A stretch of DNA of 18,793 nucleotides from an uncultured Lachnospiraceae bacterium (lineage in GTDB: Bacteria; Bacillota_A; Clostridia; Lachnospirales; Lachnospiraceae), in NCBI GenBank assembly GCA_910587495.1, contig CAJUMT010000048.1, positions 1-18,793 of the forward strand, given 5' to 3'. Positions 11,344 to 18,542 of this stretch are shown here, one piece after another (the first letter of the stretch is position 1; the number at the start of each line of letters is the position of its first letter). The translations under genes were made by a program, and so were the position numbers. A model generated the notes under the pieces. That model was not told the origin of the DNA. It made no database searches and was given only the letters and a program-made list of their open reading frames with translations.

Positions 11344-12737
11344 TTTACTCCTTCGCGGGTATCCTCAAGAACAATGCCTTTTTCAAGCAGAAGGCCTCGG
11401 ATTTCGTCCGCCCTTGCAAAATTCTTTTCTTTGCGGGCAGCCTGACGTTCCTGAATCAGCGCTTCAATATCCGAATCTAAAAGTTCTTCTTTCTTCTCTG
11501 TAATAATACCCAGAATGTCACACAAATCCTTGATCTTGCCTCCAAGCGCATCCGCAAAAGCCTTACTGCTGTCGTCACTTACATTGGTATTGGCATACTT
11601 TACAAGATCAAACACAGCCGTGATTGCGTCTGCCGTATTAAAATCATCATCCATGGCCGCATCGAAGGCTTCTTCAAAGCGTTTTGCCTCTTTTATCCTT
11701 TCAGATTCCTCCTCCGTCAGGACATCGGATTTTGCATGTTCTGATACAAATTTCAAATTGTCCACCGCTGTCAGGATACGTTCCAGGGCGTTTTTAGACG
11801 CTTCCATCAGCTCCGCACTGAAATTGAGCGGACTGCGGTAATGGGCGTTCAGCATAAAGAATCGAAGCACCTGCAGGTCATATTTTTCGCTGATTTCCCT
11901 GACAGTAAAGAAATTTCCCAAGGATTTTGACATCTTTTTATTATCAATATTTAAAAAAGCATTATGCATCCAGTAACGAGCAAATTCTTTTCCGCTTACG
12001 GCTTCGCTCTGGGCAATCTCATTTTCATGATGAGGAAATACCAGGTCTTCCCCGCCCCCATGGATATCGATCTGTTCGCCTAAATATTTGCAGGACATTA
12101 CAGAGCATTCAATATGCCAGCCCGGACGTCCGTCACCCCAGGGCGAGGTCCAGTACGGCTCGCCTTCCTTCTTTGGCTTCCATAAGACAAAATCCAGCGG
12201 ATCTTCTTTTTCGTCTTCTCCGGACACCAGAAGGGAACGGTTTCCCGCCTGCAAGTCATCCAGATTTTTGTGGGACAGTTTCCCATACTCCTTAAACCTT
12301 CGTGTGCGGTAATATACGGTTCCGTTGACCGCATAAGCATACCCTTTCTCAATCAATACACTGATCATATCCAGCATACCGTCAATTTCCTGCGTGGCAA
12401 GAGGGTGAATAGTCGCAGGCTTGATATTCATCCCTTCCATATCCTTTTTGCACTCGGCGATATAACGCTTTGAGATCTCATCTGACGGCACGCCTTCTTC
12501 GATAGCCTTTTTAATGATTTTATCGTCCACATCCGTGAAATTGGACACGAAATTAACTTCATATCCCTTGTGTTCCATATACCGGCGCACCGTATCAAAG
12601 ACAATCATCGGTCTGGCGTTTCCGATATGGATAAAATTATAGACCGTCGGTCCGCAGACATACATACGAACCTTCCCTTCCTCTAAAGGAATAAAATCTT
12701 CTTTTTTCTTATGCAGCGTATTATAAATGCGAATCAT
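11328..12737 (-). CDS. cysS: Cysteinyl-tRNA synthetase
   Basis: This class I synthetase of 469 residues is typical in length and charges tRNA-Cys. The HIGH-like motif is HIGN (37-40) in YVCGPTVYNFIHIGNARPM, and KMSKS is intact at 268-272. The zinc site that selects cysteine is visible as Cys28, Cys211 (WHIECSVM), His236 and Glu240 (FPHHENEIAQSE). The C-terminal helical domain carries DDDFNTADAITAVFD and a lysine-rich tail. It overlaps cysE by 4 bases and mrnC by 16, so translation is coupled across the block. AAGGAG lies about 11 bases before the ATG. Its pairing with cysE links cysteine synthesis to cysteine charging, as in Bacillus. Confidence 0.97.
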   Translation of the reverse strand: MIRIYNTLHKKKEDFIPLEEGKVRMYVCGPTVYNFIHIGNARPMIVFDTVRRYMEHKGYEVNFVSNFTDVDDKIIKKAIEEGVPSDEISKRYIAECKKDMEGMNIKPATIHPLATQEIDGMLDMISVLIEKGYAYAVNGTVYYRTRRFKEYGKLSHKNLDDLQAGNRSLLVSGEDEKEDPLDFVLWKPKKEGEPYWTSPWGDGRPGWHIECSVMSCKYLGEQIDIHGGGEDLVFPHHENEIAQSEAVSGKEFARYWMHNAFLNIDNKKMSKSLGNFFTVREISEKYDLQVLRFFMLNAHYRSPLNFSAELMEASKNALERILTAVDNLKFVSEHAKSDVLTEEESERIKEAKRFEEAFDAAMDDDFNTADAITAVFDLVKYANTNVSDDSSKAFADALGGKIKDLCDILGIITEKKEELLDSDIEALIQERQAARKEKNFARADEIRGLLLEKGIVLEDTREGVKWKRA

Positions 12738-13399
12738 CTTCCGGCGTCTCCTTCTACTTTTTTTCTCAATAAATCCAGCTCACTTTTAAGCTTTTTATTT
12801 TCTTCTCTCAGTTCTTTTATGGCGTCCAGTATGGGGTCTGGCAAATTCACATGGTCCAAATCATTCCTGGGTATCTTGACATTATCTTTTTTTACAATTC
12901 TTCCCGGCACGCCTACCACGGTACAATTGGGCGGCACAGGACCCAATACCACGCTTCCGGCGCCTACTTTGGAATTTTCTCCTATGGTAAAGGATCCTAA
13001 AATCTTGGCTCCGGCGCTTACCATTACGTTATCTTCCAAAGTTGGATGACGCTTTCCATGCTCTTTTCCAGTGCCGCCCAGGGTTACGCCCTGATACAAA
13101 GTTACATTGTCGCCCAGGATCGCAGTCTCTCCAATCACTACGCCGGTTCCATGATCAATAAAAAGCCCTTTTCCGATAGTTGCACCCGGATGAATCTCGA
13201 TTCCCGTCTTGCGGGCAGTCTTTTGGGAGATCCATCTGGCCCAGAAATAATGCCCCTTCACATAAAGTTTGTGCGCAACCCTATATTTTAAAATTGCGTG
13301 AAATGTGGGGTAAAGAAACACTTCCATATTTGATTTGATGGCAGGGTCTCTTTCCCTGATCACCGCAATCTCTTCTTTAATATAACCGATAAATCCCAT
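12734..13399 (-). CDS. cysE: Serine O-acetyltransferase
   Basis: CysE makes O-acetylserine from serine and acetyl-CoA, the first step of cysteine synthesis. The protein has 221 residues. The helical N-terminal part includes IRERDPAIKSNMEVFLYPTFHAILKYRVAHKLY, and a left-handed beta-helix of hexapeptide repeats runs from about 66 to 170: IEIHPGATIGKGLFIDHGTGVVIGE, YQGVTLGGTGKEHGKRHPTLEDNV, then VGAGSVVLGPVPPNCTVVGVPGRIVK. Residues about 190-215 are predicted coiled coil (IKELREENKKLKSELDLLRKKV), a C-terminal tail some CysE proteins share. I chose the ATG at 13399 because GGGAGG is 5 bases upstream; an in-frame GTG at 13435 has no ribosome site. It heads the run cysE-cysS-mrnC-rlmB-sigH and has its own promoter. 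Confidence 0.95.
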   Translation of the reverse strand: MGFIGYIKEEIAVIRERDPAIKSNMEVFLYPTFHAILKYRVAHKLYVKGHYFWARWISQKTARKTGIEIHPGATIGKGLFIDHGTGVVIGETAILGDNVTLYQGVTLGGTGKEHGKRHPTLEDNVMVSAGAKILGSFTIGENSKVGAGSVVLGPVPPNCTVVGVPGRIVKKDNVKIPRNDLDHVNLPDPILDAIKELREENKKLKSELDLLRKKVEGDAGR

Positions 13400-13445
13400 A
13401 GCTCCCTCCCTATATAACAAAACCCCCGTCTCCACATAAATAGGA

Positions 13446-13468
13446 AGACGAAGGCATCCTTAACGTCT
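13446..13468 (-). other. Small hairpin in the cysE leader
   Basis: AGACG (13446-13450) and CGTCT (13464-13468) enclose AAGG-CAT-CCTT, with a two-base bulge on one side. No U-tract and no T-box consensus follow. The leader of about 90 bases shows no other recognised element. Its role is unknown. Confidence 0.5.
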
Positions 13469-13494
13469 GTTGCCTGCATTGCCTGTTCTTGTAT

Positions 13495-13523
13495 AGAATA
13501 TGAAATTTGGTGGGATTTGTCAA
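13495..13523 (-). promoter_or_regulatory. Sigma-A promoter of the cysE-cysS-mrnC-rlmB-sigH run
   Basis: TTGACA (13523-13518) and TATTCT (13500-13495) are 17 bases apart, 3 bases past the stop of the acetyltransferase gene. The start point would be near 13488. Confidence 0.85.
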
Positions 13524-13526
13524 GCG

Positions 13527-14366
13527 TCAAACAAATTCCGACAAACAGATTCTAAGGCTTTCAAAGAGCATGGAAGTCAATTCTCCGATACTAAATTCCA
13601 GATCCACTTTTTCGGGTGCATCTGCAAGCTTTTTTGCTCTGCTACCTTCCGGGGATACATGCCAGAAGTAATAACCGTCATTTTTTTTAATGACAGGATC
13701 CTTTACATGAAGATAAAATGTCTGTTCTCGCTGACTGTGTGACAGAGTCAGCATACTGCACACATCTGTGACACGGGCCATATATGGCGGGACCTGCTCT
13801 GAAGATGTTTCGCCCGCCTCCGCCTGCCGTTCAGCCTTCAAATTCTCCATATAACGCTCGTCTCTTTTACAAAACATCTGATAACGTGCGGCCAAATATT
13901 GGTTCTGCGCTTCCCCGTCCATCGCTTCTATCCGCCGGGACAGTTTCGTATGAGGGCAGATCCAGACAAAATCATAAGGCGCATAGATTTTTTCATTGGC
14001 TGGCATGAGAAATACAAAGGGTATCTTAAGAGACGCCGTATCGTTCAGCACTTTTTTTAGCATCGCTTCCATACAGCCTTTATGCCGATATGCCTTCCTA
14101 GTCGCAACCGCCACTATATATTTGCTGCATACTTCATATCCATTCATAATCATTTTGTAAGGGTTTAAATGGAGCATGGAGATGATGGTATCTTCATCTT
14201 TAAGCACCAGGATCTCATTGTCCCGGACCTTATATGCATAATAAAAATCCACAAACCGAGAGGAATCCTCCCAAAATACTTCCTCATATAAAGGCCGGGA
14301 AAGCGCCTTCTCTTCCGAAGCCAGATAATAAGGTGATGCTTTTATCTTTTCTATTTCTTCCGACAT
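13527..14366 (-). CDS. GNAT-family acetyltransferase with an Eis-like C-terminal domain
   Basis: The product has 279 residues. Residues about 20-145 look like a GNAT fold: LSRPLYEEVFWEDSSRFVDFYYAYKV, then YIVAVATRKAYRHKGCMEAMLKKVL (83-107), whose R-K-x-x-R-x-K-G segment fits the acetyl-CoA pyrophosphate loop, then IPFVFLMPANEKIYAPYDFVWI. After a linker (about 150-195), residues 205-275 resemble the SCP2-like end domain of Eis-type acetyltransferases (FYLHVKDPVIKKNDGYYFWHVSPEG, VDLEFSIGELTSMLF). The substrate is unknown. I chose the ATG at 14366, which overlaps ispF by 16 bases and has AAGGAG 8 bases upstream, rather than the TTG at 14384. It occupies the slot between ispF and cysE where Bacillus has gltX. 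The cysE promoter begins right after its stop. Confidence 0.8.
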   Translation of the reverse strand: MSEEIEKIKASPYYLASEEKALSRPLYEEVFWEDSSRFVDFYYAYKVRDNEILVLKDEDTIISMLHLNPYKMIMNGYEVCSKYIVAVATRKAYRHKGCMEAMLKKVLNDTASLKIPFVFLMPANEKIYAPYDFVWICPHTKLSRRIEAMDGEAQNQYLAARYQMFCKRDERYMENLKAERQAEAGETSSEQVPPYMARVTDVCSMLTLSHSQREQTFYLHVKDPVIKKNDGYYFWHVSPEGSRAKKLADAPEKVDLEFSIGELTSMLFESLRICLSEFV

Positions 14367-14896
14367 CCCGCACACTCCTTGCAAGGTCTGTCTGCTGTTT
14401 CCCTGTCCTGATCAATATATGCCGTTATGGGCATCAATGCACAGACAGCCTGGGATGAGATGCCTTCTCCCGTCCCTGTAAAACCGAGTCCTTCTTCTGT
14501 GGTAGCTTTTATATTCACTTGGCTTTCATCTATTTTCAGAGTTTCCGCCACATGTTTAACCATCAGCGGGATATGCGGCGCCATTTTAGGACGCTGGGCT
14601 ATAATTGTCGCATCAATATTTAGAATCTGGTAATTATCTCGTTCCAACAATCCACCCACATGTTCCAAAAGACTGAGACTGGAAATTCCTTTATATTTCG
14701 GATCAGTATCCGGAAAATGCCTCCCGATATCACCCAAAGCCGCCGCGCCAAGCAGCGCGTCCATAATCGCGTGCAGAAGCACGTCCGCATCTGAATGTCC
14801 CAAGAGTCCCTTTTCAAAAGGAATCTTTACACCTCCTAAAATCAGTTCCCGGCCCTCCACCAGCCGGTGTACATCATAACCCATACCAACTCGCAT
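14351..14896 (-). CDS. ispF: 2-C-methyl-D-erythritol 2,4-cyclodiphosphate synthase, with C-terminal cysteine extension
   Basis: IspF closes the cyclodiphosphate ring in the non-mevalonate isoprenoid pathway and works as a trimer. The core matches fully: MRVGMGYDVHRLVEGRELILGGVKIP with metal ligands Asp8, His10 and His42, GHSDADVLLHAIMDALLGAAALGDIGRHFPDTD (33-65), and ATTEEGLGFTGTGEGISSQAVCAL (131-154). The usual length is about 157; this protein has 181 residues because of a tail of about 24 residues ending in C-x-x-C-x-x-C (172, 175, 178). The DNA encoding the tail also contains the SD of the next gene, which overlaps by 16 bases. AGGAG is 6 bases before the ATG. IspD, often its neighbour, is not in the window. 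Confidence 0.95.
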   Translation of the reverse strand: MRVGMGYDVHRLVEGRELILGGVKIPFEKGLLGHSDADVLLHAIMDALLGAAALGDIGRHFPDTDPKYKGISSLSLLEHVGGLLERDNYQILNIDATIIAQRPKMAPHIPLMVKHVAETLKIDESQVNIKATTEEGLGFTGTGEGISSQAVCALMPITAYIDQDRETADRPCKECAGCRKK

Positions 14897-14938
14897 CTCT
14901 TACTCCTATAATAAAATGAAAATTTGTTGACTATTTTA

Positions 14939-14969
14939 AGTATACCAAAAAAGTCCTTGAACTACTCAA
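14939..14969 (-). promoter_or_regulatory. Possible extended -10 promoter of ispF
   Basis: TATACT (14944-14939) is preceded by TGG, an extended -10. The only -35 candidate is TTGAGT (14969-14964) with a long 19-base spacer, and it lies inside the tRNA-Met terminator. A promoter is needed here because the terminator precedes ispF, but this assignment is weak. Confidence 0.4.
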
Positions 14970-14977
14970 GGACTTTT
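14945..14977 (-). terminator. Terminator after tRNA-Met
   Basis: On the minus strand AAAAGTCCTTGA (14977-14966), a 5-base loop and TCAAGGACTTTT (14960-14949) form a perfect 12-bp stem, with the T-run continuing to 14947. It begins 6 bases after the tRNA. Confidence 0.93.
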
Positions 14978-14982
14978 CTTCG

Positions 14983-15056
14983 TAGCGAGAGGGGGACTCG
15001 AACCCTCGACACCACGGGTATGAACCGTGTGCTCTAGCCAGCTGAGCTATCTCGCC
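14983..15056 (-). tRNA. tRNA-Met (elongator type), anticodon CAU
   Basis: The 74-base minus-strand cloverleaf comprises acceptor GGCGAGA/TCTCGCT, D-stem GCTC/GAGC, anticodon stem CACGG/CCGTG with loop TTCATAC (CAT at 15022-15020), T-stem GAGGG/CCCCC and discriminator A. CCA is not encoded. A G1-U72 pair and the overall sequence match Bacillus elongator tRNA-Met rather than the initiator. A tRNA-Ile2 (lysidine) is the main alternative. The T-stem has an A50-C64 mismatch. Confidence 0.93.
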
Positions 15057-15091
15057 ATCCCAATTCCATCAGTTCTGCAACCGACTCAATT

Positions 15092-15120
15092 ATAATAACA
15101 AAATCAGGAAAACTTGTCAA
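15092..15120 (-). promoter_or_regulatory. Promoter of tRNA-Met
   Basis: TTGACA (15120-15115) and TATTAT (15097-15092) are 17 bases apart. The sequence upstream of the -35 is almost pure A/T (15121-15160) and could serve as an UP element. Confidence 0.88.
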
Positions 15121-15133
15121 TATATATTTTTAA

Positions 15134-15159
15134 TATTCTTTAAATTTATTCTTTAAATT
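15134..15159. repeat. Perfect 13-bp tandem repeat upstream of the tRNA-Met promoter
   Basis: TATTCTTTAAATT occurs twice head to tail (15134-15146 and 15147-15159). It lies 14 bases upstream of the tRNA-Met -35 box and 14 bases after the acyltransferase stop, in a pure-AT stretch. Confidence 0.8.
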
Positions 15160-15172
15160 CTACAAACATTTA

Positions 15173-16213
15173 TCATGCTATCCATTTTCCCATGATCGGG
15201 ATTTTACGAATACACCATGCTGCCAGAAAACTGATCACAAATGTCACTGCCGAAAACAATATAATAGAAAAAACAACCGGATAATTGTCCTGGCTCAAAC
15301 CAATCCTCCGATACACCTGCTCAATAAACAATGTATGCAAAAGATAAATTCCAAGAGAGCAGTCCGATATTCTTTTGAACCAAACTTTCCATCTTTCCGA
15401 AAATGTGTGCTTTGAAAGCACTTGTATAAGGAACGCAAAAAACATAGCCGATGCTATGCACATACCCAAACTCAGGTTTTGACTGGCTGCAGAAGTGTGC
15501 TGACCTGTTGCAAATGCATAAGCCATATTGGCGCCTGCCATCAAAAGACAACAAACCATGTAGATAAACAAACTTGTTTTTGCAGAAAAACAACGGCAGT
15601 TTTTATAAAGATAATATCCCAGAACAAAATAAACAATTCCTACAGATGCAAACGGAAGCGAAAAATTTTCCCACAGACGATCCCAGATCTCACTATGGAC
15701 AAAAGGATCAAATGTTTCTTTTCCAATCACTCCGACCATAAGCACAATACCCAGATATTTCATCTGATATGCAGAACAGGATGTTACCAGTTTTTGCAAA
15801 ACCGGCAGAAAAATATAGACGATTAAAATAGCCGGCAAAAACCACATATGGTAATGCCCCGCGACAAAGCGAACCGCAAAATATTGAAGACCGCTTCCCC
15901 CGCTTTTCATATACGCAACCTGATCAACAGCGGCATAAAAAGCCGACCAGACTGCCCAGGCGACTACAATGCGGGCAATATATTTCTTGTACAAAACTTT
16001 GATTGTTATATCTTTTTCCATAAACAGGATACCGCTCAACATAAAAAAGATCGGAACGGAACATTTAACCAGACACAAAACCCCATTCCTGATGATCCAG
16101 TCTGCTGTAACAGGATCTTTAATCTCCATCCCATAGCTGGCCACATGAGCCACCACTACAAAAAAACAGGCGATTGCCCGAATCACATCCAGTTCCCATT
16201 TTCTTTCATTCAT
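15173..16213 (-). CDS. Acyltransferase family 3 membrane protein (WecH/OafA-like)
   Basis: This 346-residue multi-pass membrane protein has about ten hydrophobic segments (for example 11-27, 47-64, 80-98, 124-140, 150-163, 186-203, 213-233, 247-266, 285-298, 313-334). Family signatures are WELDVIRAIACFFVVVAHV near the start (Arg12, His23), VPIFFMLSGILF (53-64) and GHYHMWFLPAILIVYIFLP (119-137). Such enzymes move acyl groups, usually acetyl, onto cell-surface sugars; the actual target is unknown. GGAG lies 9 bases before the ATG at 16213, which I prefer to an in-frame TTG at 16228. It follows thrS after 76 bases containing a strong hairpin. No clear promoter and no downstream terminator is visible. 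By eye it is more AT-rich than the surrounding synthetase genes, which may hint at a different history. Confidence 0.88.
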   Translation of the reverse strand: MNERKWELDVIRAIACFFVVVAHVASYGMEIKDPVTADWIIRNGVLCLVKCSVPIFFMLSGILFMEKDITIKVLYKKYIARIVVAWAVWSAFYAAVDQVAYMKSGGSGLQYFAVRFVAGHYHMWFLPAILIVYIFLPVLQKLVTSCSAYQMKYLGIVLMVGVIGKETFDPFVHSEIWDRLWENFSLPFASVGIVYFVLGYYLYKNCRCFSAKTSLFIYMVCCLLMAGANMAYAFATGQHTSAASQNLSLGMCIASAMFFAFLIQVLSKHTFSERWKVWFKRISDCSLGIYLLHTLFIEQVYRRIGLSQDNYPVVFSIILFSAVTFVISFLAAWCIRKIPIMGKWIA

Positions 16214-16236
16214 AACAATATTCTCCAAGTAAGCTC

Positions 16237-16270
16237 GTCCGGCACGCCGCTTTCTTTCGGCATACCGGAC
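16237..16270 (-). other. Strong 13-bp hairpin between thrS and the acyltransferase gene
   Basis: Bases 16237-16249 and 16258-16270 pair fully when read as minus-strand RNA (13 positions, two G-U), with an 8-base loop. It starts 20 bases after the thrS stop. No U-tract follows, so it is at best a weak terminator. It may instead stabilise the thrS 3' end. Confidence 0.65.
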
Positions 16271-16289
16271 CCCGTGTCAAAAATCACAT

Positions 16290-18245
16290 TTATTCCTGCA
16301 CTTCGATCTTACGGATCTCTTTTGTACGGATCTCCTTACAGATCTCTTCTATAAACGACGAAAGTTCTTTTGCGCCCTCATCGCCTAAGAAACGGCTTCT
16401 GACAGACACCTTTCCTTCCGCTTCTTCTTTCTCGCCGACGACCAGCATATAGGGAACTTTCGCGATCCTTGCTTCGCGGATCTTATATCCGATTTTCTCC
16501 GCCCTGGCGTCCACGGCAGATAAAATCCCGTTTGCTTTAAGTTCTTTGTGTACCTTATTTGCATAATCCAGATATTTATCTGAAATCGGCAGCACGCGCA
16601 CCTGCTCCGGGCACAGCCAGGTGGGAAACAGACCTGCGTACTTCTCAATCAGCCATGCCAGTGTCCGCTCATAGCATCCGATGGACGTTCTGTGAATGAT
16701 ATACGGACGGACTTTCTCTCCATTCTGGTCAATATAATACATATCAAACTGCTCTGCCAAAAGAGCGTCCCACTGGATTGTAATCATCGTATCTTCTTTG
16801 CCGTAAACATTTTTTGTATTAATATCCACTTTCGGCCCATAGAACGCGGCTTCTCCCACATCCTCCACAAACGGAATATCAAGCTCAATCAAAATCTGAC
16901 GAATATGTTCTTCCGTTTCATTCCAGACTTCCGGTTCGCCTATATATTTTTCCCGGTTATTCGGATCCCATTTGGAAAGATGGTAGGTCACATCTTCTTC
17001 CACGCCAAGTGTCGTGAGGCATTTCTTCGCCAGCGCCATACATCCTTTAAACTCTTCTACCATCTGATCCGGCCTGACGATCAGATGCCCCTCGGAGATT
17101 GTAAACTGGCGCACACGGGTCAGACCGTGCATCTCTCCGGAATCCTCATTCCGAAACAATGTGGATGTCTCGCCGTAACGAAGCGGCAGATCTCTGTAAG
17201 ATTTCTGACTTGCTTTATATACATAATATTGGAACGGACAAGTCATAGGACGCAAAGCAAACACTTCTTTATCCTTTTCCTCATCTCCTAAGACAAACAT
17301 ACCTTCTTTATAGTGATCCCAGTGACCGGATATTTTATATAGGTCGCTTTTTGCCATGAGAGGCGTCTTGGTGCGGATATAACCCCAGTTATTATCTTCT
17401 TCATCCTCAATCCACCTTTGAAGCGTTTGGATCATCTTGGCGCCTTTAGGCATCAGAAGCGGCAGTCCCTGGCCGATCACATCCACGGTCGTAAACAGTT
17501 CCATCTCGCGGCCCAGTTTATTATGGTCGCGCTTCTTTATATCCTCCAAATGCTGAAGGTAAGTCTCCAGCTCCTCCTTGGTAGCAAAAGCGCTACCATA
17601 GATCCTCTGGAGCATCGTACGATCGGAATCCCCGCGCCAGTACGCGCCGGAAGAAGAGGTCAGCTTAAAGGCTTTGATCCCTTTTGTGCTCATCAGGTGC
17701 GGACCTGCGCACAGATCTACAAAGTCTCCCTGGCTGTAAAAAGAAATGACCGCATCCTCGGGAAGATCCCGGATCAGCTCTTCTTTATAAGGCTCGCCTT
17801 TTTCCTGCATATACTGAATAGCTTCTTCTCTTGGTTTAGTAAAGCATTCCAGTTTGGCGCCTTTTTTAATAATTTTTTTCATCTCTTTTTCAATTTTATC
17901 CAGGTCTTCTCTGGAAAATGGTTCCGCCTCAAAATCATAATAATATCCCGTGTCAATAGCCGGTCCGATGGCCAGTTTTGCATTCGGAAACAATCTTTTC
18001 ACCGCCTCCGCCAGCACATGGGAACAGGTATGGCGCACTACTCTAAGTCCTGCCTCATCCCTGGCAGTTAAAATATTTAATGTGCAGTCTTTGTCTACCA
18101 TTGTCCGAAGATCAACCACCTCGCCGTTAAGTTCACCTGCGCAAGCGGCCCTGGCCAGTCCATCACTGATATCATATGCAATATCAATAACAGATTTACT
18201 CTCTTCATACTCTTTAACAGAGCCGTCTTTCAATGTAATTTTCAT
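16290..18245 (-). CDS. thrS: Threonyl-tRNA synthetase
   Basis: This class II synthetase of 651 residues (family about 640) charges tRNA-Thr and removes mischarged serine. In order: an N-terminal TGS domain (1-62); an editing domain with H-x-x-x-H (His72, His76) and Cys179/His183 in VDLCAGPH; the catalytic core (about 240-540) with zinc ligands Cys336 (RPMTCPFQ), His387 and His518 (PYIIHRTSIG), motif 2 in RYGETSTLFRNEDSGEMHGLTRVRQFT and motif 3 in GCYERTLAWLIE; and a C-terminal anticodon-binding domain (CPEQVRVLPISDKY onward). AGGAGG is 9 bases before the ATG at 18245 but 3 bases before the one at 18251, so I used 18245. It is controlled by the T-box leader directly upstream. Confidence 0.97.
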   Translation of the reverse strand: MKITLKDGSVKEYEESKSVIDIAYDISDGLARAACAGELNGEVVDLRTMVDKDCTLNILTARDEAGLRVVRHTCSHVLAEAVKRLFPNAKLAIGPAIDTGYYYDFEAEPFSREDLDKIEKEMKKIIKKGAKLECFTKPREEAIQYMQEKGEPYKEELIRDLPEDAVISFYSQGDFVDLCAGPHLMSTKGIKAFKLTSSSGAYWRGDSDRTMLQRIYGSAFATKEELETYLQHLEDIKKRDHNKLGREMELFTTVDVIGQGLPLLMPKGAKMIQTLQRWIEDEEDNNWGYIRTKTPLMAKSDLYKISGHWDHYKEGMFVLGDEEKDKEVFALRPMTCPFQYYVYKASQKSYRDLPLRYGETSTLFRNEDSGEMHGLTRVRQFTISEGHLIVRPDQMVEEFKGCMALAKKCLTTLGVEEDVTYHLSKWDPNNREKYIGEPEVWNETEEHIRQILIELDIPFVEDVGEAAFYGPKVDINTKNVYGKEDTMITIQWDALLAEQFDMYYIDQNGEKVRPYIIHRTSIGCYERTLAWLIEKYAGLFPTWLCPEQVRVLPISDKYLDYANKVHKELKANGILSAVDARAEKIGYKIREARIAKVPYMLVVGEKEEAEGKVSVRSRFLGDEGAKELSSFIEEICKEIRTKEIRKIEVQE

Positions 18246-18261
18246 AATCATAAACCTCCTG

Positions 18262-18499
18262 AAATAAAAAATCCCCGAATAATCCGAAGATTACTCAGGG
18301 ACGATATACATAGTTACCGCGGTTCCACCCTAATTGCATGTACCACTCATTAGACGATAACGGTGTCGGCCGGGCTGTATTAAAGCCGCTCCAGGGTGGT
18401 CTTCAGATAAACTGTCCATAAGGCGCTTCCACCTTACCGTCTCTCTCTGTATGGAACCTGTCTGTCCTACTCTTCCTGTCTTCGCGTTTTCCTGATGTT
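18262..18499 (-). promoter_or_regulatory. Threonine-specific T-box riboswitch of thrS
   Basis: The conserved T-box sequence AGGGTGGAACCGCGGT (18331-18316, minus strand) lies just before a terminator. Upstream, stem I shows AGTAGG and the AGAGAGAGACGG part, and the specifier context TGAAG-ACC-ACCCTGGAGC gives the specifier ACC (18400-18398), a threonine codon. The bulge UGGA pairs with a tRNA end UCCA, so a U discriminator is expected. Uncharged tRNA-Thr binding would favour the antiterminator and switch on thrS. Confidence 0.96.
18266..18300 (-). terminator. T-box terminator of the thrS leader
   Basis: CCCTGAGTAATC (18300-18289), loop TTCG and GATTATTCGGGG (18284-18273) form a 12-bp stem with two G-U pairs, followed by A and six T's. 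It ends about 12 bases before the thrS SD. Confidence 0.93.
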
Positions 18500-18505
18500 T
18501 TTCTA

Positions 18506-18534
18506 ATTATAAACGTGATCTTTACGCTTGTCAA
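18506..18534 (-). promoter_or_regulatory. Consensus sigma-A promoter of thrS
   Basis: TTGACA (18534-18529) and TATAAT (18511-18506), both perfect, are separated by 17 bases. The -35 box starts 8 bases past the stop codon of the SEC-C gene. Confidence 0.95.
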
Positions 18535-18542
18535 TATTCTTT

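Noticed and set aside
13365..13437. Possible cysteine-containing leader peptide starting at the ATG at 13437
   Set aside because: There is no SD, it runs into cysE out of frame, and there is only one Cys codon; probably chance.
13400..13530. Cysteine T-box before cysE
   Set aside because: Looked for because Bacillus has one; no T-box sequence or terminator is present.
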